Source: Syntrophomonadaceae bacterium (GTDB lineage Bacteria > Bacillota > Syntrophomonadia > Syntrophomonadales > Syntrophomonadaceae). Taken from it: 64,000 nucleotides of DNA. The position numbers were made by a program, and so were the translations under genes. The stretch spans positions 1-64,000 of the forward strand of contig JAAYCK010000098.1 of the NCBI GenBank assembly GCA_012729835.1. The letters are read 5' to 3'. Shown one piece after another: positions 15,826 through 27,793 of the stretch; the first letter of the stretch is position 1, and each line of letters opens with the position of its first letter. The notes under the pieces were generated by a model, which worked only from the letters and a program-made list of their open reading frames with translations, was not told the origin of the DNA and made no database searches.

Positions 15826-17985
15826 ATGAATAGGCTTAACCACGAATCATCTGAGTTCAGCTCCCTGAATTATACAAGCCAGGGGAGTATAGATATAGAG
15901 CGCCGGGTAGAGAGTATCCAGGTGCAGGGGGCATGTAATCACATCCTGGATAACATAGACAGCTGCCGGGGAGCCCTGTTTTCCAGCAGCTATGAATACC
16001 CTGGCCGCTATACTCAATGGGACATCGGATTTGTAAATCCGTGTCTGGAGTTGCGTAGCCAGGGACAGGATTTCACGGTTTCCGCCTTGAGCGTACGAGG
16101 TCAGTCTCTCTTAGGAATCATCAACAGTAAGCTATCAGAACTCTCTGAACTCGAATATTTGGTATCTGGAGCAGACAGCATACAAGGCCGGGTACGCAAA
16201 TCTGATTCCTTTTTTGTTGAGGAAATGCGCAGCCGGCAGCCTACTATTTTTACGGTTATTAGAGCGGTAAAGGAGCTGTTTGCTTCATCAGAAGATCGCT
16301 TTCTCGGGCTTTACGGAGCATTTGGTTATGATCTGGTTTTTCAGTTTGAACCAATGGAGCTTTGTCTGGAAAGGGAGGCCGATCAGGCCGATCTGGTGCT
16401 ATATCTGCCTGATGAGTTGGTGGTAGTGAACCACCGGATGGAGAGAGCTTATCGCCTAAGCTACAGTTTCCCGGGGCTTCCGGTGAGTGGAGATTTAAAT
16501 GAGCCAGTTGAACTGGCTGGCGACCTCAGGACACCCGGTGACCCGGTACTGCCCCAACACCAGTATGGACGCTACGCCAGCATCGCCCGGGATGCTCTGG
16601 ATTACTTTGCCCGGGGGGATCTCTTTGAGGTGGTGCCTTCCCAGACTATCTATGAAAGATGTTTAATCCCACCTTCACAGGTATTCAAGTCGCTTAAGAA
16701 GATAAACCCCAGCCCATATGGATTTATTATCAATCTGGGCAATGAGCATCTGGTTGGTGCTTCACCCGAAATGTATGTAAGAGTAGAGGGCCGCCGGGTT
16801 GAGACCTGTCCGATCTCTGGAACGATCAAGCGGGGAAAGGATGCTATCGAAGATTCGGTAAGGATAAGGGAACTGCTGAATTCTTTCAAGGACGAGGCTG
16901 AATTGACGATGTGTACTGACGTAGATCGCAATGATAAATCCCGGGTCTGCCAACCCGGCTCGGTAAGGGTAATTGGCCGCCGCCAGATCGAGATGTATTC
17001 TCATCTTATTCATACGGTCGACCATGTAGAAGGGATGCTGTGTTCCGAGTTTGATTCACTCGATGCTTTTCTGAGTCATATGTGGGCTGTCACTGTCACC
17101 GGGGCTCCGAAACGGGCGGCTATCAGGTGGCTGGAACATAATGAAGACTCGGCCCGGGGCTGGTATGGCGGAGCGGTAGGTTTTCTTAGTTTTAATGGTG
17201 ATCTTAATACTGGGCTTACCTTAAGGACTATCCGCATTAAAAACGCTGTCGCCCAGGTACGGGTGGGAGCTACCTTGTTATATGACTCAATACCGGAGAG
17301 CGAAGAGGCCGAGACCTATCTAAAGGCCGCAGCCATGCTGAAAGCCCTGCGGGTGGTCGGGGAGGAAGCGGAGCCGCTTAGTTCAGGAGAACAACGAGGC
17401 CAGGGTAAAAAGTTACTATTGGTGGATCACGAAGATTCCTTTGTCCATACCCTGGCCAATTATTTTAGGCAGACCGGAGCTCAGGTTCAGGTGCTGCGGG
17501 GACCGCTGGCCCGTTGCGTGCTCGAAGCTGGCGAGAACTTTGATCTGGTTATTCTTTCACCGGGTCCAGGGCGGCCTGATGAATTTGCCCTGAAACAGAC
17601 TATTGAGCTTTGTCTGCATCGCAGCATTCCGATTTTTGGCGTATGTTTGGGTTTACAGGGATTGGTCGAATACTTTGGCGGCAGCCTGGGGCAATTAGAC
17701 TATCCTCAACACGGAAAGACCAGCAGGGTCAGGATATGCGGAGAGGGACCTATTTGGCAGCATCTGCCGCAGGAGTTCACGGTGGGACGTTACCATTCAT
17801 TGTATGCCAGTTCGCTGCCCGATTGCCTGACGGCCAGTGCTGTTTCCGAGGACGGGGTGGTCATGGCGGTAGAACACGTCGACATGCCAGTGGCCGCGGT
17901 ACAATTTCATCCGGAATCAATCATGACTGCCAGTGATAATAACGGTTTGCGCCTAATCGGCAATATCGTGGAATATCTAAGCTAA
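15826..17985 (+). CDS. trpE(G): Anthranilate synthase, fused TrpE and TrpG
   Basis: Makes anthranilate from chorismate and glutamine. The protein has 719 residues. Residues about 1-515 form the TrpE component with the chorismate-binding C-terminal core (ISGTIKRGKD, DEAELTMCTDVDRND, HLIHTVDHVEG). Residues about 528-719 form the TrpG glutamine amidotransferase, with Cys607 in PIFGVCLGLQG and the partner HPES near the end. Separate trpE and trpG are the rule in Bacillus and Clostridia; single-chain TrpEG is known from rhizobia and some other groups. AAGGAG lies about ten bases before the ATG. It is the last gene of the operon, behind the MITE-like element. Confidence 0.95.
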   Translation: MNRLNHESSEFSSLNYTSQGSIDIERRVESIQVQGACNHILDNIDSCRGALFSSSYEYPGRYTQWDIGFVNPCLELRSQGQDFTVSALSVRGQSLLGIINSKLSELSELEYLVSGADSIQGRVRKSDSFFVEEMRSRQPTIFTVIRAVKELFASSEDRFLGLYGAFGYDLVFQFEPMELCLEREADQADLVLYLPDELVVVNHRMERAYRLSYSFPGLPVSGDLNEPVELAGDLRTPGDPVLPQHQYGRYASIARDALDYFARGDLFEVVPSQTIYERCLIPPSQVFKSLKKINPSPYGFIINLGNEHLVGASPEMYVRVEGRRVETCPISGTIKRGKDAIEDSVRIRELLNSFKDEAELTMCTDVDRNDKSRVCQPGSVRVIGRRQIEMYSHLIHTVDHVEGMLCSEFDSLDAFLSHMWAVTVTGAPKRAAIRWLEHNEDSARGWYGGAVGFLSFNGDLNTGLTLRTIRIKNAVAQVRVGATLLYDSIPESEEAETYLKAAAMLKALRVVGEEAEPLSSGEQRGQGKKLLLVDHEDSFVHTLANYFRQTGAQVQVLRGPLARCVLEAGENFDLVILSPGPGRPDEFALKQTIELCLHRSIPIFGVCLGLQGLVEYFGGSLGQLDYPQHGKTSRVRICGEGPIWQHLPQEFTVGRYHSLYASSLPDCLTASAVSEDGVVMAVEHVDMPVAAVQFHPESIMTASDNNGLRLIGNIVEYLS

Positions 17986-18046
17986 GATACAGGAAAGTGG
18001 GTTATACTTGAAGCATGTCATAATATAGCAATAGAGGTATGGATAA

Positions 18047-18625
18047 ATGCTTACAGGGATGATCTGCTTTTCGCAGCCGCTTAGCATTGATATCTTGGTT
18101 AAGAATGAAGTGGCTAGGCTGGCTAATCCTTTTCTGGATGTTTTCTTTCAAACCATTACTGACCTGGGCTCACCAACCGGTCTGGTCTTGTGTACTGCTG
18201 TCATCGTACTTGGCTTGATCTATGCAGGCAGAAAGCGCGAGAGTGTGTTTCTGGGATTTGCCATGCTGGTAGGATGGGGTGTAATGCATGAAATCAAAAA
18301 TCTCGTCACCCGGCCGCGGCCAGCGGGTGAACACCTGACCTATGCGACCGGGTTTAGTTTTCCCAGCGGCCATGCCATGCTCTCGCTTATTGTTTATGGA
18401 TTTTTAGTTTATCTGTTACTGGTTTCAGGGCGGGTAACAAGGAAGACAGCGGCGATAGTAAGCGCAGCGCTGCTGATTTTTTTGATTGGCTTCAGCCGTA
18501 TCTACTTAAATGTGCATTATGCCAGTGATGTGGTCGGCGGCTTTTTGATCGGTGGATTATTGCTTTTTTCCGCCATCCGCCTTATGAACTGGAGCCGGGG
18601 ACGCTGGTTTGACTCCTGGGAATAG
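18047..18625 (+). CDS. PAP2 family phosphatase
   Basis: Integral membrane phosphatase of 192 residues with about five membrane helices. The three catalytic motifs are complete: KNLVTRPRP (K-x6-RP), PSGHAM (PSGH) and SRIYLNVHYASDVVGG (SR-x5-H-x3-D). Enzymes of this group act on phosphatidic acid, diacylglycerol pyrophosphate or undecaprenyl pyrophosphate at the outer membrane face; which one applies here is open. AGAGG precedes the ATG by nine bases. It follows trpE(G) by 61 bp without a terminator, so some read-through is possible. Confidence 0.88.
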   Translation: MLTGMICFSQPLSIDILVKNEVARLANPFLDVFFQTITDLGSPTGLVLCTAVIVLGLIYAGRKRESVFLGFAMLVGWGVMHEIKNLVTRPRPAGEHLTYATGFSFPSGHAMLSLIVYGFLVYLLLVSGRVTRKTAAIVSAALLIFLIGFSRIYLNVHYASDVVGGFLIGGLLLFSAIRLMNWSRGRWFDSWE

Positions 18626-18628
18626 TCC

Positions 18629-19048
18629 TTACTTACGGCGGTTTTTCTTCTGCATACGACGCTCCTTTTTACCTTCCGGGGAGAACAGTATCTCCTGGCG
18701 GGCTTGTTGTTTGCGACCGCCGATGTGATTATGTTCTTTTCCCCGGGCCACGATCAGGGTGTGCCCGTCATCATAGCTCAAGGCGACCGGCAGATTTGAT
18801 TCACCGTAGACTAACATATAACCGAACTCCGCCAGCAGGCTCTCATTTTTAAGCCAGCGGCGGATTTCTTTTTTAATTACCGAAAAACTACGTTCGCTGT
18901 GCAAGCCCTTACCGTGGTTGATATCAAGCACATCGACCCCGTGTTCCAGACACCAACGCAGATTATTTTGTGATTTTATCAGAGCCTCGTCCAAGGCCAG
19001 ACCGTGCAGATCCAGAGTCTCGGTTTTCACAAGAATACTATCCTCCAA
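18629..19048 (-). CDS. Smr-domain protein
   Basis: Protein of 139 residues. LDLHGLALDEAL and INHGKGLHSERSFSVIKKEIRRWL are the hallmark LDLHG and GxG motifs of the Smr (small MutS-related) domain, a nicking endonuclease or RNA-binding fold. The usual third motif is weak (GYMLVYGES), and the C-terminal 40 residues are very basic (KKERRMQKKNRRK), which fits nucleic-acid binding. It is a stand-alone Smr protein without MutS2 domains. It converges with the PAP2 gene three bases away, with no terminator visible between them. The target is unknown. Confidence 0.78.
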   Translation of the reverse strand: MEDSILVKTETLDLHGLALDEALIKSQNNLRWCLEHGVDVLDINHGKGLHSERSFSVIKKEIRRWLKNESLLAEFGYMLVYGESNLPVALSYDDGHTLIVARGKEHNHIGGRKQQARQEILFSPEGKKERRMQKKNRRK

Positions 19049-19273
19049 GTGGGACTACCATCCCAAGTTGTATATTCGCATTATACTATAAATATGGTAC
19101 GGAAAACGGAGCAATTGCATACAATTTATAGGTTAAGTGCTATAATATGAAAAAATGAATGCAGGGATATACTGGATGAAAGGGTAGGATTATAGTAATA
19201 TTAAGATAACTATTCAAACACTATATTAGAAATAGAAATTTGTTTGTTTAAGGTTTTGGGGGGTTATTTCAGG

Positions 19274-22200
19274 GTGAGTGAGAGAAGGGGAGTTAACGAG
19301 AAGCAGGTAAGATACCTTAACGACCTGCTGGACAACATGAATGAAGTTTTCTACACCTACGACCTGGAAGGCAGACTAAACTATGTAAATAAAAAATGTC
19401 TGGAAACCATAGGATATCAGCCGGAGGAAATACTGGGTCGATATGGTTGGGATTTTATTCCCGAAAGATACCGAGATATATTTCGTGATGCAACGATAGA
19501 ACGATTGAAAAATCAGCCGATACAGGCCACCTACGTGGTTACTGTCCAGAGAAAAGACGGCTCGGAGCGCATCCTGCGCCTTAATGCATCACCTATAACC
19601 GATGGTGATGCAGTGATAGGCGAGATGGTACTGGCCGAGGACGAGACTGAACGCCGACAGGCGGAAAAGGCGCTGAAGCAGAACAATCTCCTCATGCAAA
19701 TGATGCAGGAGGAGTTGACGGCGGCCAATCAACAGTTAAAGGCTGCGGAGGAAGAGCTGATACAACAGTTGGATGAAGCCGAAAACAACAAGCTGGCTTT
19801 GGCCAGCGCCCATCAGAAGATGGAAGCCATATTCAACTTCCTGCCGGATCCCACCTTTTTTGTTAATGCCGATGGCGTAGTTACCATGTGGAATCGTGCT
19901 ATTGAAGACCTGACCGGGGTTAAGGTTAGAGAGATATTGGGTAAGGGTAATCGTGAGTATTCCCGGGTTTTTTATGGGAACCGGCGACCGATGTTAATCG
20001 ACCTGGCCCTGGAAGGCCGGGAAGTGGATATGGATGAAGAAATAATCGTTATAAGACATGGTGAGCGGGTATTAGAGACTGAATCGGTCATGCCCAACAA
20101 TGGGGATAACCTCCAGTATTTGAACGGCAAGAGTTCTCCTTTGTATGACCATAATGGGATACTGCTGGGAGCAATAGAATCTCTGCGCGATACGACGGAG
20201 AGTAAGAGGGCACAATGGGCGCTGCAGCAGAGTGAAGAGAAGTACCGCGGCATCCTGGAGAGTATAGAAGACGGGTATTTTGAAGTTGATCATCTCGGAC
20301 GCATGCAATTCTTTAATCCACACCTTATACATGTATTAGGTTACGAACCCGATGAACTATTAGGAAGCAGCTATCGGGTATTAATGGATGAGGAGAACTC
20401 ATCGAAGCTATTTGAAGCCTTCAATAAGGTATATACAACCGGTCAGCCGGTTAAGGAACTGGACTGGCAGGTGCCGCGTAAAGATGGTTCAAAACTGTTC
20501 GTGGAAACTACGGTACTGCCGATTAAAGAAGATAATAGGGTGGTTGGCTTCAGGGGAATCATCCACGACATAAGCGAGCGCAAAGCCGCCCAGGAAGCTC
20601 TAGCCAGATCAGAAAGCCTTTATCGTACCATCTTTGAGACAACGGGCACGGCTATGATAATAATCGATGATGACCGCACTATTTCCCTGATGAACACCGA
20701 GACGGAGAGGCTCTTGGGCTATACCAAGGAAGAGATCGAAGGGAAGATAAAATGGGATAGCGTGGTAGCTCCTGATGATTTGGAACGGATGACCGATTAC
20801 CATACCCTGCGCAGAATGTATGCGGGTCAAGCTCCCCGCAGTTATGAGTTCAAACTCATTTCCAAATTCGGACAGATCCATGATGTAGTATTAACGATTG
20901 CCATGATACCTGATTCTAACAAGAGTGTAGCCTCAATACAGGACATCACCGACCGCAAACGGGCCGATGAAGCTTTGCAGCTTAGTGAAGCACGCTATCG
21001 AGCAATTGTGGAGGATCAAACCGAATTGATCTGCCGTTACCTTCCGGATGGTACCATAATCTTTGTAAATGAAACCTATTGCCGCTATTTCGGCGGTTCT
21101 CGTGAAGAAATTATTGGCGGTAATTTTGTAGAGGTTTTCGCAGCTCAAGACCGGGAGATGATCAATCAGCAGATCCATGATCTCAGCCGATTGAATCCGG
21201 TAACCAATGGAGAGGTAATACTGCACCTGCCCGGAGGCCAGGAAAGGTGGCTGTCCTGGACTCATCGGGCTATATTCAACGAACATGGAGTGCTGCTGGA
21301 TTATCAGTCAGTGGGCAGAGATGTGACGGCCCGTAAACAAGCCGAGGAGCGCCTGCGCTATTTAAGTATTCACGATGCCTTGACCGGACTGTATAATCGT
21401 TTGTATTTCCAGGAAAAGATGAAGGTGATGGACAGTGCGGAGTATACCGGGGTCGGTCTCATCATGGCCGACGTCGATGGCTTGAAGATTGTTAATGATA
21501 CTCTGGGTCACGACCGCGGTGATAAATTACTTAGAGGAGCAGCCAGCCTTCTGGTGGATTGTTTCCGTAAGGGTGATATAGTAGCCCGGGTCGGCGGTGA
21601 TGAGTTTGCCATACTCATTCCCTTTACCAGCAAACAGGAAATGGATCAGGCTATCGAGCGTATCCGTAATAAGATAAAGGCTTATAACGAAACATACCCG
21701 GAAATGCACCTGTCGATATCCCTGGGTTACGCGATTAAAGAAAATCCGGCCTCTAACATAAGCAGCATATTTGAGGAAGCCGACAACAATATGTATCATG
21801 ATAAACTGCGCAGCAAGCTGAGCACCAGGGGCGCAATAATCCAAACCCTAATCAAAGCGCTGGAAACCAAGGACTTCATGACGGAAGGTCATGGTGAGCG
21901 TATGGAAAACCTGGTAATGAAGATGGCCAATGCACTTGAACTACCGGAAAGGACCGTCAACGAACTAAAGCTACTGGCACGTTTTCACGATATTGGCAAG
22001 GTTGGCGTGGACGATGGTATCCTATTCAAGAAAGGCCCGCTAGATCCAGAGGAGCTCCAGCAAATGCACCGGCATTGTGAGATAGGCAACCGTATCGCTT
22101 TTTCTGCTCCCGAGCTGGTTTTGGTGGCTGACTGGATACTGAAGCACCATGAATGGTGGAACGGAGAGGGTTACCCACTGGGACTCATCGGGGACGACAT

Positions 22201-22369
22201 ACCGCTGGAGTGTCGTATACTCGCCATAGCCGATGCCTACGATGCTATGACCAGCAACCGGCCCTACCGTGGCATGATGACCCATGAAAAGGTTATTGCT
22301 GAATTGCAGCGGGGGGCTGGCACCCAGTTTGATCCCCTGCTGGTAGAAAAGTTTATCCAGCTTTTATAG
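19274..22369 (+). CDS. Multi-PAS sensor with GGDEF and HD-GYP output domains
   Basis: Cytoplasmic signalling protein of about 1,031 residues with no membrane segment. About five PAS domains fill residues 1-690, with a coiled coil near 130-180. A GGDEF diguanylate cyclase domain follows, with HDALTGLYNR and an intact GGDEF at about residue 773. The C terminus is an HD-GYP domain, with HDIGK at about 902 and GYP at about 966, expected to hydrolyse cyclic di-GMP. Both catalytic signatures are intact, so synthesis and breakdown could be switched by the PAS input (redox, ligand or haem; not predictable). The start is uncertain: this GTG follows a GGGGGG run, and a TTG lies ten codons upstream. Confidence 0.88.
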   Translation: MSERRGVNEKQVRYLNDLLDNMNEVFYTYDLEGRLNYVNKKCLETIGYQPEEILGRYGWDFIPERYRDIFRDATIERLKNQPIQATYVVTVQRKDGSERILRLNASPITDGDAVIGEMVLAEDETERRQAEKALKQNNLLMQMMQEELTAANQQLKAAEEELIQQLDEAENNKLALASAHQKMEAIFNFLPDPTFFVNADGVVTMWNRAIEDLTGVKVREILGKGNREYSRVFYGNRRPMLIDLALEGREVDMDEEIIVIRHGERVLETESVMPNNGDNLQYLNGKSSPLYDHNGILLGAIESLRDTTESKRAQWALQQSEEKYRGILESIEDGYFEVDHLGRMQFFNPHLIHVLGYEPDELLGSSYRVLMDEENSSKLFEAFNKVYTTGQPVKELDWQVPRKDGSKLFVETTVLPIKEDNRVVGFRGIIHDISERKAAQEALARSESLYRTIFETTGTAMIIIDDDRTISLMNTETERLLGYTKEEIEGKIKWDSVVAPDDLERMTDYHTLRRMYAGQAPRSYEFKLISKFGQIHDVVLTIAMIPDSNKSVASIQDITDRKRADEALQLSEARYRAIVEDQTELICRYLPDGTIIFVNETYCRYFGGSREEIIGGNFVEVFAAQDREMINQQIHDLSRLNPVTNGEVILHLPGGQERWLSWTHRAIFNEHGVLLDYQSVGRDVTARKQAEERLRYLSIHDALTGLYNRLYFQEKMKVMDSAEYTGVGLIMADVDGLKIVNDTLGHDRGDKLLRGAASLLVDCFRKGDIVARVGGDEFAILIPFTSKQEMDQAIERIRNKIKAYNETYPEMHLSISLGYAIKENPASNISSIFEEADNNMYHDKLRSKLSTRGAIIQTLIKALETKDFMTEGHGERMENLVMKMANALELPERTVNELKLLARFHDIGKVGVDDGILFKKGPLDPEELQQMHRHCEIGNRIAFSAPELVLVADWILKHHEWWNGEGYPLGLIGDDIPLECRILAIADAYDAMTSNRPYRGMMTHEKVIAELQRGAGTQFDPLLVEKFIQLL

Positions 22370-22405
22370 CAGTGAAATATTGCCTGGCAGCAAAACAGAT
22401 AAAGG

Positions 22406-22440
22406 TCCTGCCGCGATTGATTTCGTGGTAGGATATTTTT
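22406..22440 (+). terminator. Intrinsic terminator after the PAS/GGDEF/HD-GYP gene
   Basis: TCCTGCCGCGA and TCGTGGTAGGA pair over 11 positions including two G-T wobbles around a 6-nt loop, followed by TATTTTT. Confidence 0.75.
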
Positions 22441-22529
22441 ATGGTCATACACTAAAATTACTTAGGTAACTTGAACCTGTAATCAATTCATGTACGTCTA
22501 ACATCATTTTATCAGGCAGGTATCTTAAT

Positions 22530-24617
22530 ATGTATATTCTTGAAGGAATGAACGAACAGCAGCGGGAGGCAGTTATGCACCGCGAAGGCCCATGTATGGT
22601 TTTAGCCGGGGCAGGCAGCGGCAAGACCCGGGTGCTTACCAGCAGAATAGCCAATTTGGTCGATGGAGGGGTGGCCGCCCATCAGATTTTAGCTATCACC
22701 TTCACTAACAAGGCGGCAGGAGAGATGCGTGAAAGGGTCAGCAAGCTGGTTACAGGTTATAATGGTCAGTGGATCCAGACCTTTCATGCCGCCTGCTATC
22801 GAATATTGCGCATGGATATCGATCGTCTCGGATATAAAAAGGATTTCACTATTGTTGACGATGCTGACAGCAAGGTCCTGGTAAAATCCCTTCTCAAGGA
22901 GGACGGTGACTATCAGACCCGGCCGGAGGAGATGCTTTATCTTTTTAAGCAGGCCAAAAACAGTCTGCAGGATTCAGAAGTCTATTTCCGCAACCTGGCC
23001 AGCCCGCAGTCCCTCAAGGAAAAACGCCAGCGCATATTCCGCCTATATAATGCCCGGCTAAAGGAATCCAATGCGCTGGATTTTGAAGATCTTATCGTAC
23101 TTTGCATCAAGGTTTTTCGCGATTGCCCCGATGTTTTGGAAAAATACCAGAACTGGTTTCACTATATACTAATTGATGAGTATCAGGATACTAACTATGC
23201 CCAATACATGTGGGCTCGTTTGTTAGCTGCGACGCATCACAACATTTTCGCAGTTGGAGATCCCGACCAGTCTATATATAGCTGGCGTGGGGCAGAGCCA
23301 CATAATATCAACCGATTTATGCAGGATTATCCCGACGCCAGGGTTATTAAACTGGAAGCTAATTATCGCTCCGGCCAGCACATATTGACTGCTGCCAACG
23401 CGGTGATCAAAAACAACCAGGAACGCCAGGAAAAGAAACTCTTTACTACCCGCGGCGACGGGAACCGGATAGTTCATTTCTGCGCTATTAATGGTTATCA
23501 AGAGGCGCGCTTTATAGCCAACACTATTGGAGAACTGGTGGCGGAAAAGGGAGCCAAGTACAGTGACTGTGCTATTTTCTATCGGACACATACCCAGTCG
23601 CGAGTCCTGGAGGAAGCCTTACTGGAGAAGGTTATACCTTATAGGATCGTAGGAGCCAAGCGGTTTTTTGAACGCAAGGAGATCAAAGACATCACGGCCT
23701 ATTTGCGTCTGGCGGTAAATCACAATGATTACCTGAGCTTTAAAAGGATCATTAATGTACCCCGGCGTGGGGTAGGGGACAAAACATTAGAGCGCATCGA
23801 AGAGCGGGCTCGGAATGAAGGTCTGGTTCTGATAGATGTACTGGCTGATCCGGTAGCCATCGGAGGGGTCAACAAAAAGACCACGGCAGCGCTGGAGGAA
23901 TTCTTTGGCATGATGCTGTATATTTCATCTTTGGTAGAGGCGGATATGCCGGTAACAGAAATATTGGATGAATTGCTGCAGGCCAGCCGCTATGTGGATG
24001 ATTTGATAGCCACTGATCCGGTAACAGCAGAGGCACGTATTGAAAACCTGGAGGAGCTGAAATCACTGGCGGCTGAATTCGAGAAGGCAGGCGGGAACGG
24101 ACTGGGCGAATTCCTGGCTCAGGTAACGCTGGTGCAGGAAAGCGACGAAGTCGATCATAGCGAAGCCGTCACTATGATGACCTACCATGGCGCCAAAGGA
24201 TTGGAGTTCCCCGTGGTGTTTATGACCGGTATGGAAGAAGGGGTGTTCCCCTCCTACCGCTGTGAAACCATCGACCAGTTGGAAGAAGAAAGGCGCTTGT
24301 GTTACGTGGGTATAACCCGGGCCATGGAAAGACTCTATCTGACTAATGCCCATACCAGGTTCCTTAATGGTTATGAGCGGGACAACCCCCCTTCCCGCTT
24401 CCTGGCGGAGATACCGGTGGAAGTATTGGCAACACCGCAGCAGGATGCCGCTCTGGATTCGACTCCGTCGGTGGGTGACCGGGTGCGGCACCGCAAATTC
24501 GGGGTTGGAGTGGTCATTGAATTATTGGAAGACGGCAATATAGCGGTTATCGACTTTGCCCATGCCGGAACCCGCATGCTGCGTTTAGACCTGGCTCCGA
24601 TGGAGAAAATAGGTTAA
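22530..24617 (+). CDS. pcrA: ATP-dependent DNA helicase, UvrD/PcrA type
   Basis: Superfamily 1A 3'-5' helicase of 695 residues. LAGAGSGKTRVL is motif I, FTNKAAGEMRERV is Ia, LIDEYQDTN is motif II, VGDPDQSIYSWRGA is motif III, MTYHGAKGLEFPVVF is motif V and EERRLCYVGITRA is motif VI. The C terminus has the Tudor-like segment VGDRVRHRKFGVGVV that in PcrA contacts RNA polymerase. It unwinds DNA in repair and plasmid replication and clears stalled polymerase. It stands in the usual firmicute order before ligA, but a 400-bp repeat-rich gap separates them. The ribosome binding site (AGGCAGG) is moderate. Confidence 0.93.
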   Translation: MYILEGMNEQQREAVMHREGPCMVLAGAGSGKTRVLTSRIANLVDGGVAAHQILAITFTNKAAGEMRERVSKLVTGYNGQWIQTFHAACYRILRMDIDRLGYKKDFTIVDDADSKVLVKSLLKEDGDYQTRPEEMLYLFKQAKNSLQDSEVYFRNLASPQSLKEKRQRIFRLYNARLKESNALDFEDLIVLCIKVFRDCPDVLEKYQNWFHYILIDEYQDTNYAQYMWARLLAATHHNIFAVGDPDQSIYSWRGAEPHNINRFMQDYPDARVIKLEANYRSGQHILTAANAVIKNNQERQEKKLFTTRGDGNRIVHFCAINGYQEARFIANTIGELVAEKGAKYSDCAIFYRTHTQSRVLEEALLEKVIPYRIVGAKRFFERKEIKDITAYLRLAVNHNDYLSFKRIINVPRRGVGDKTLERIEERARNEGLVLIDVLADPVAIGGVNKKTTAALEEFFGMMLYISSLVEADMPVTEILDELLQASRYVDDLIATDPVTAEARIENLEELKSLAAEFEKAGGNGLGEFLAQVTLVQESDEVDHSEAVTMMTYHGAKGLEFPVVFMTGMEEGVFPSYRCETIDQLEEERRLCYVGITRAMERLYLTNAHTRFLNGYERDNPPSRFLAEIPVEVLATPQQDAALDSTPSVGDRVRHRKFGVGVVIELLEDGNIAVIDFAHAGTRMLRLDLAPMEKIG

Positions 24618-24628
24618 GGGGTTGCGAA

Positions 24629-26999
<2,371 letters not shown>

Positions 27000-27100
27000 A
27001 ATAAACATTGCCCCCATGGGTGAGACTGGCCCAGATAATAACATCAGCCTGCCTGATTTCCTCTTCGATGACCGCCAGAAGAACACTAGAAATCCTCCAA
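27000..27100 (-). pseudogene. Possible remnant of a flavodoxin-fold reductase
   Basis: Read on the minus strand, about 30 codons give EEEIRQADVIIWASLTHGGN, which resembles the ADVIIWASPTYWGN segment of NADPH-dependent FMN reductases and flavodoxin-like proteins. There is no start codon, a stop lies just upstream in frame, and downstream it would run into ligA. If real it is a fragment left by a deletion. Confidence 0.25.
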
Positions 27101-27116
27101 TATTAGCCTGAAATCA

Positions 27117-27614
27117 CTATAACTCCATCCAGCCATAAGCAGTGATATTATTGGTAAGGCCATCCATCTCCAGGGGTATGGTTTCCAGCAGCATCCCACC
27201 GTGCTTCTCATAAAAACGCCGGTAAGGACTGCCGCTGAGTACCCACACCACCATGGAGCGGGTACCAGAGTCCTTGAAATGTTGTTGGACGGCGTTGAAG
27301 AGAGCAGTGCCGATACCCGAACGCTGGTAATTTTCATAGATATAGAAGGCATATAACTCACCATGGAAGACCGGGTCGGTTTCGCGAGACGGACCGGCTG
27401 CAGCAAAACCGATGATATTGCCCGCTTCGTCTTCAGCGGCATAAACAAATGCGCTGCCAAAGGCAAATTCCTGCCAGCTTGCTTCCTTACTGGCATAGGA
27501 GAGGTTGTCCAGGTAATCAGGGTCTATCAGACCCCGGTAAGCGCTTTTCCAGGTGTCGACCGTGACCTTGGCAATAGCCGGGATATCATCTTTGGTAGCT
27601 TCTCTTACCTTCAT
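27117..27614 (-). CDS. GNAT family N-acetyltransferase
   Basis: Protein of 165 residues. MKVREATKDDIPAIAKV is the typical N-terminal strand and helix of the family, ELYAFYIYENYQRSGIGTALF carries the acetyl-CoA loop (QRSGIG), and YRRFYEKHGG is the C-terminal motif. It resembles the RimI/PhinothricinAT-like small acetyltransferases; the substrate is unknown. It is a single gene between ligA and gatC, on the opposite strand to both. Confidence 0.85.
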   Translation of the reverse strand: MKVREATKDDIPAIAKVTVDTWKSAYRGLIDPDYLDNLSYASKEASWQEFAFGSAFVYAAEDEAGNIIGFAAAGPSRETDPVFHGELYAFYIYENYQRSGIGTALFNAVQQHFKDSGTRSMVVWVLSGSPYRRFYEKHGGMLLETIPLEMDGLTNNITAYGWMEL

Positions 27615-27793
27615 AACAATGCTCCAATTGTATATGTTGCTATTGGATAATTATAGCATTAACAGCTGCGGTAGATGAACCTAAACTCGGGGTAGGTATC
27701 CGTAGATGATGCCAAATAGATTAGTTATATAGACTCCTTTTTGTTATAATAGTAGAATATTATTTTAAGCTCAATATTTGAGGAGGCATAGCA

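Noticed and set aside
27086-27496. Minus-strand 136-codon frame overlapping the GNAT gene
   Set aside because: It is another frame of the same GNAT coding sequence without its own start signals.
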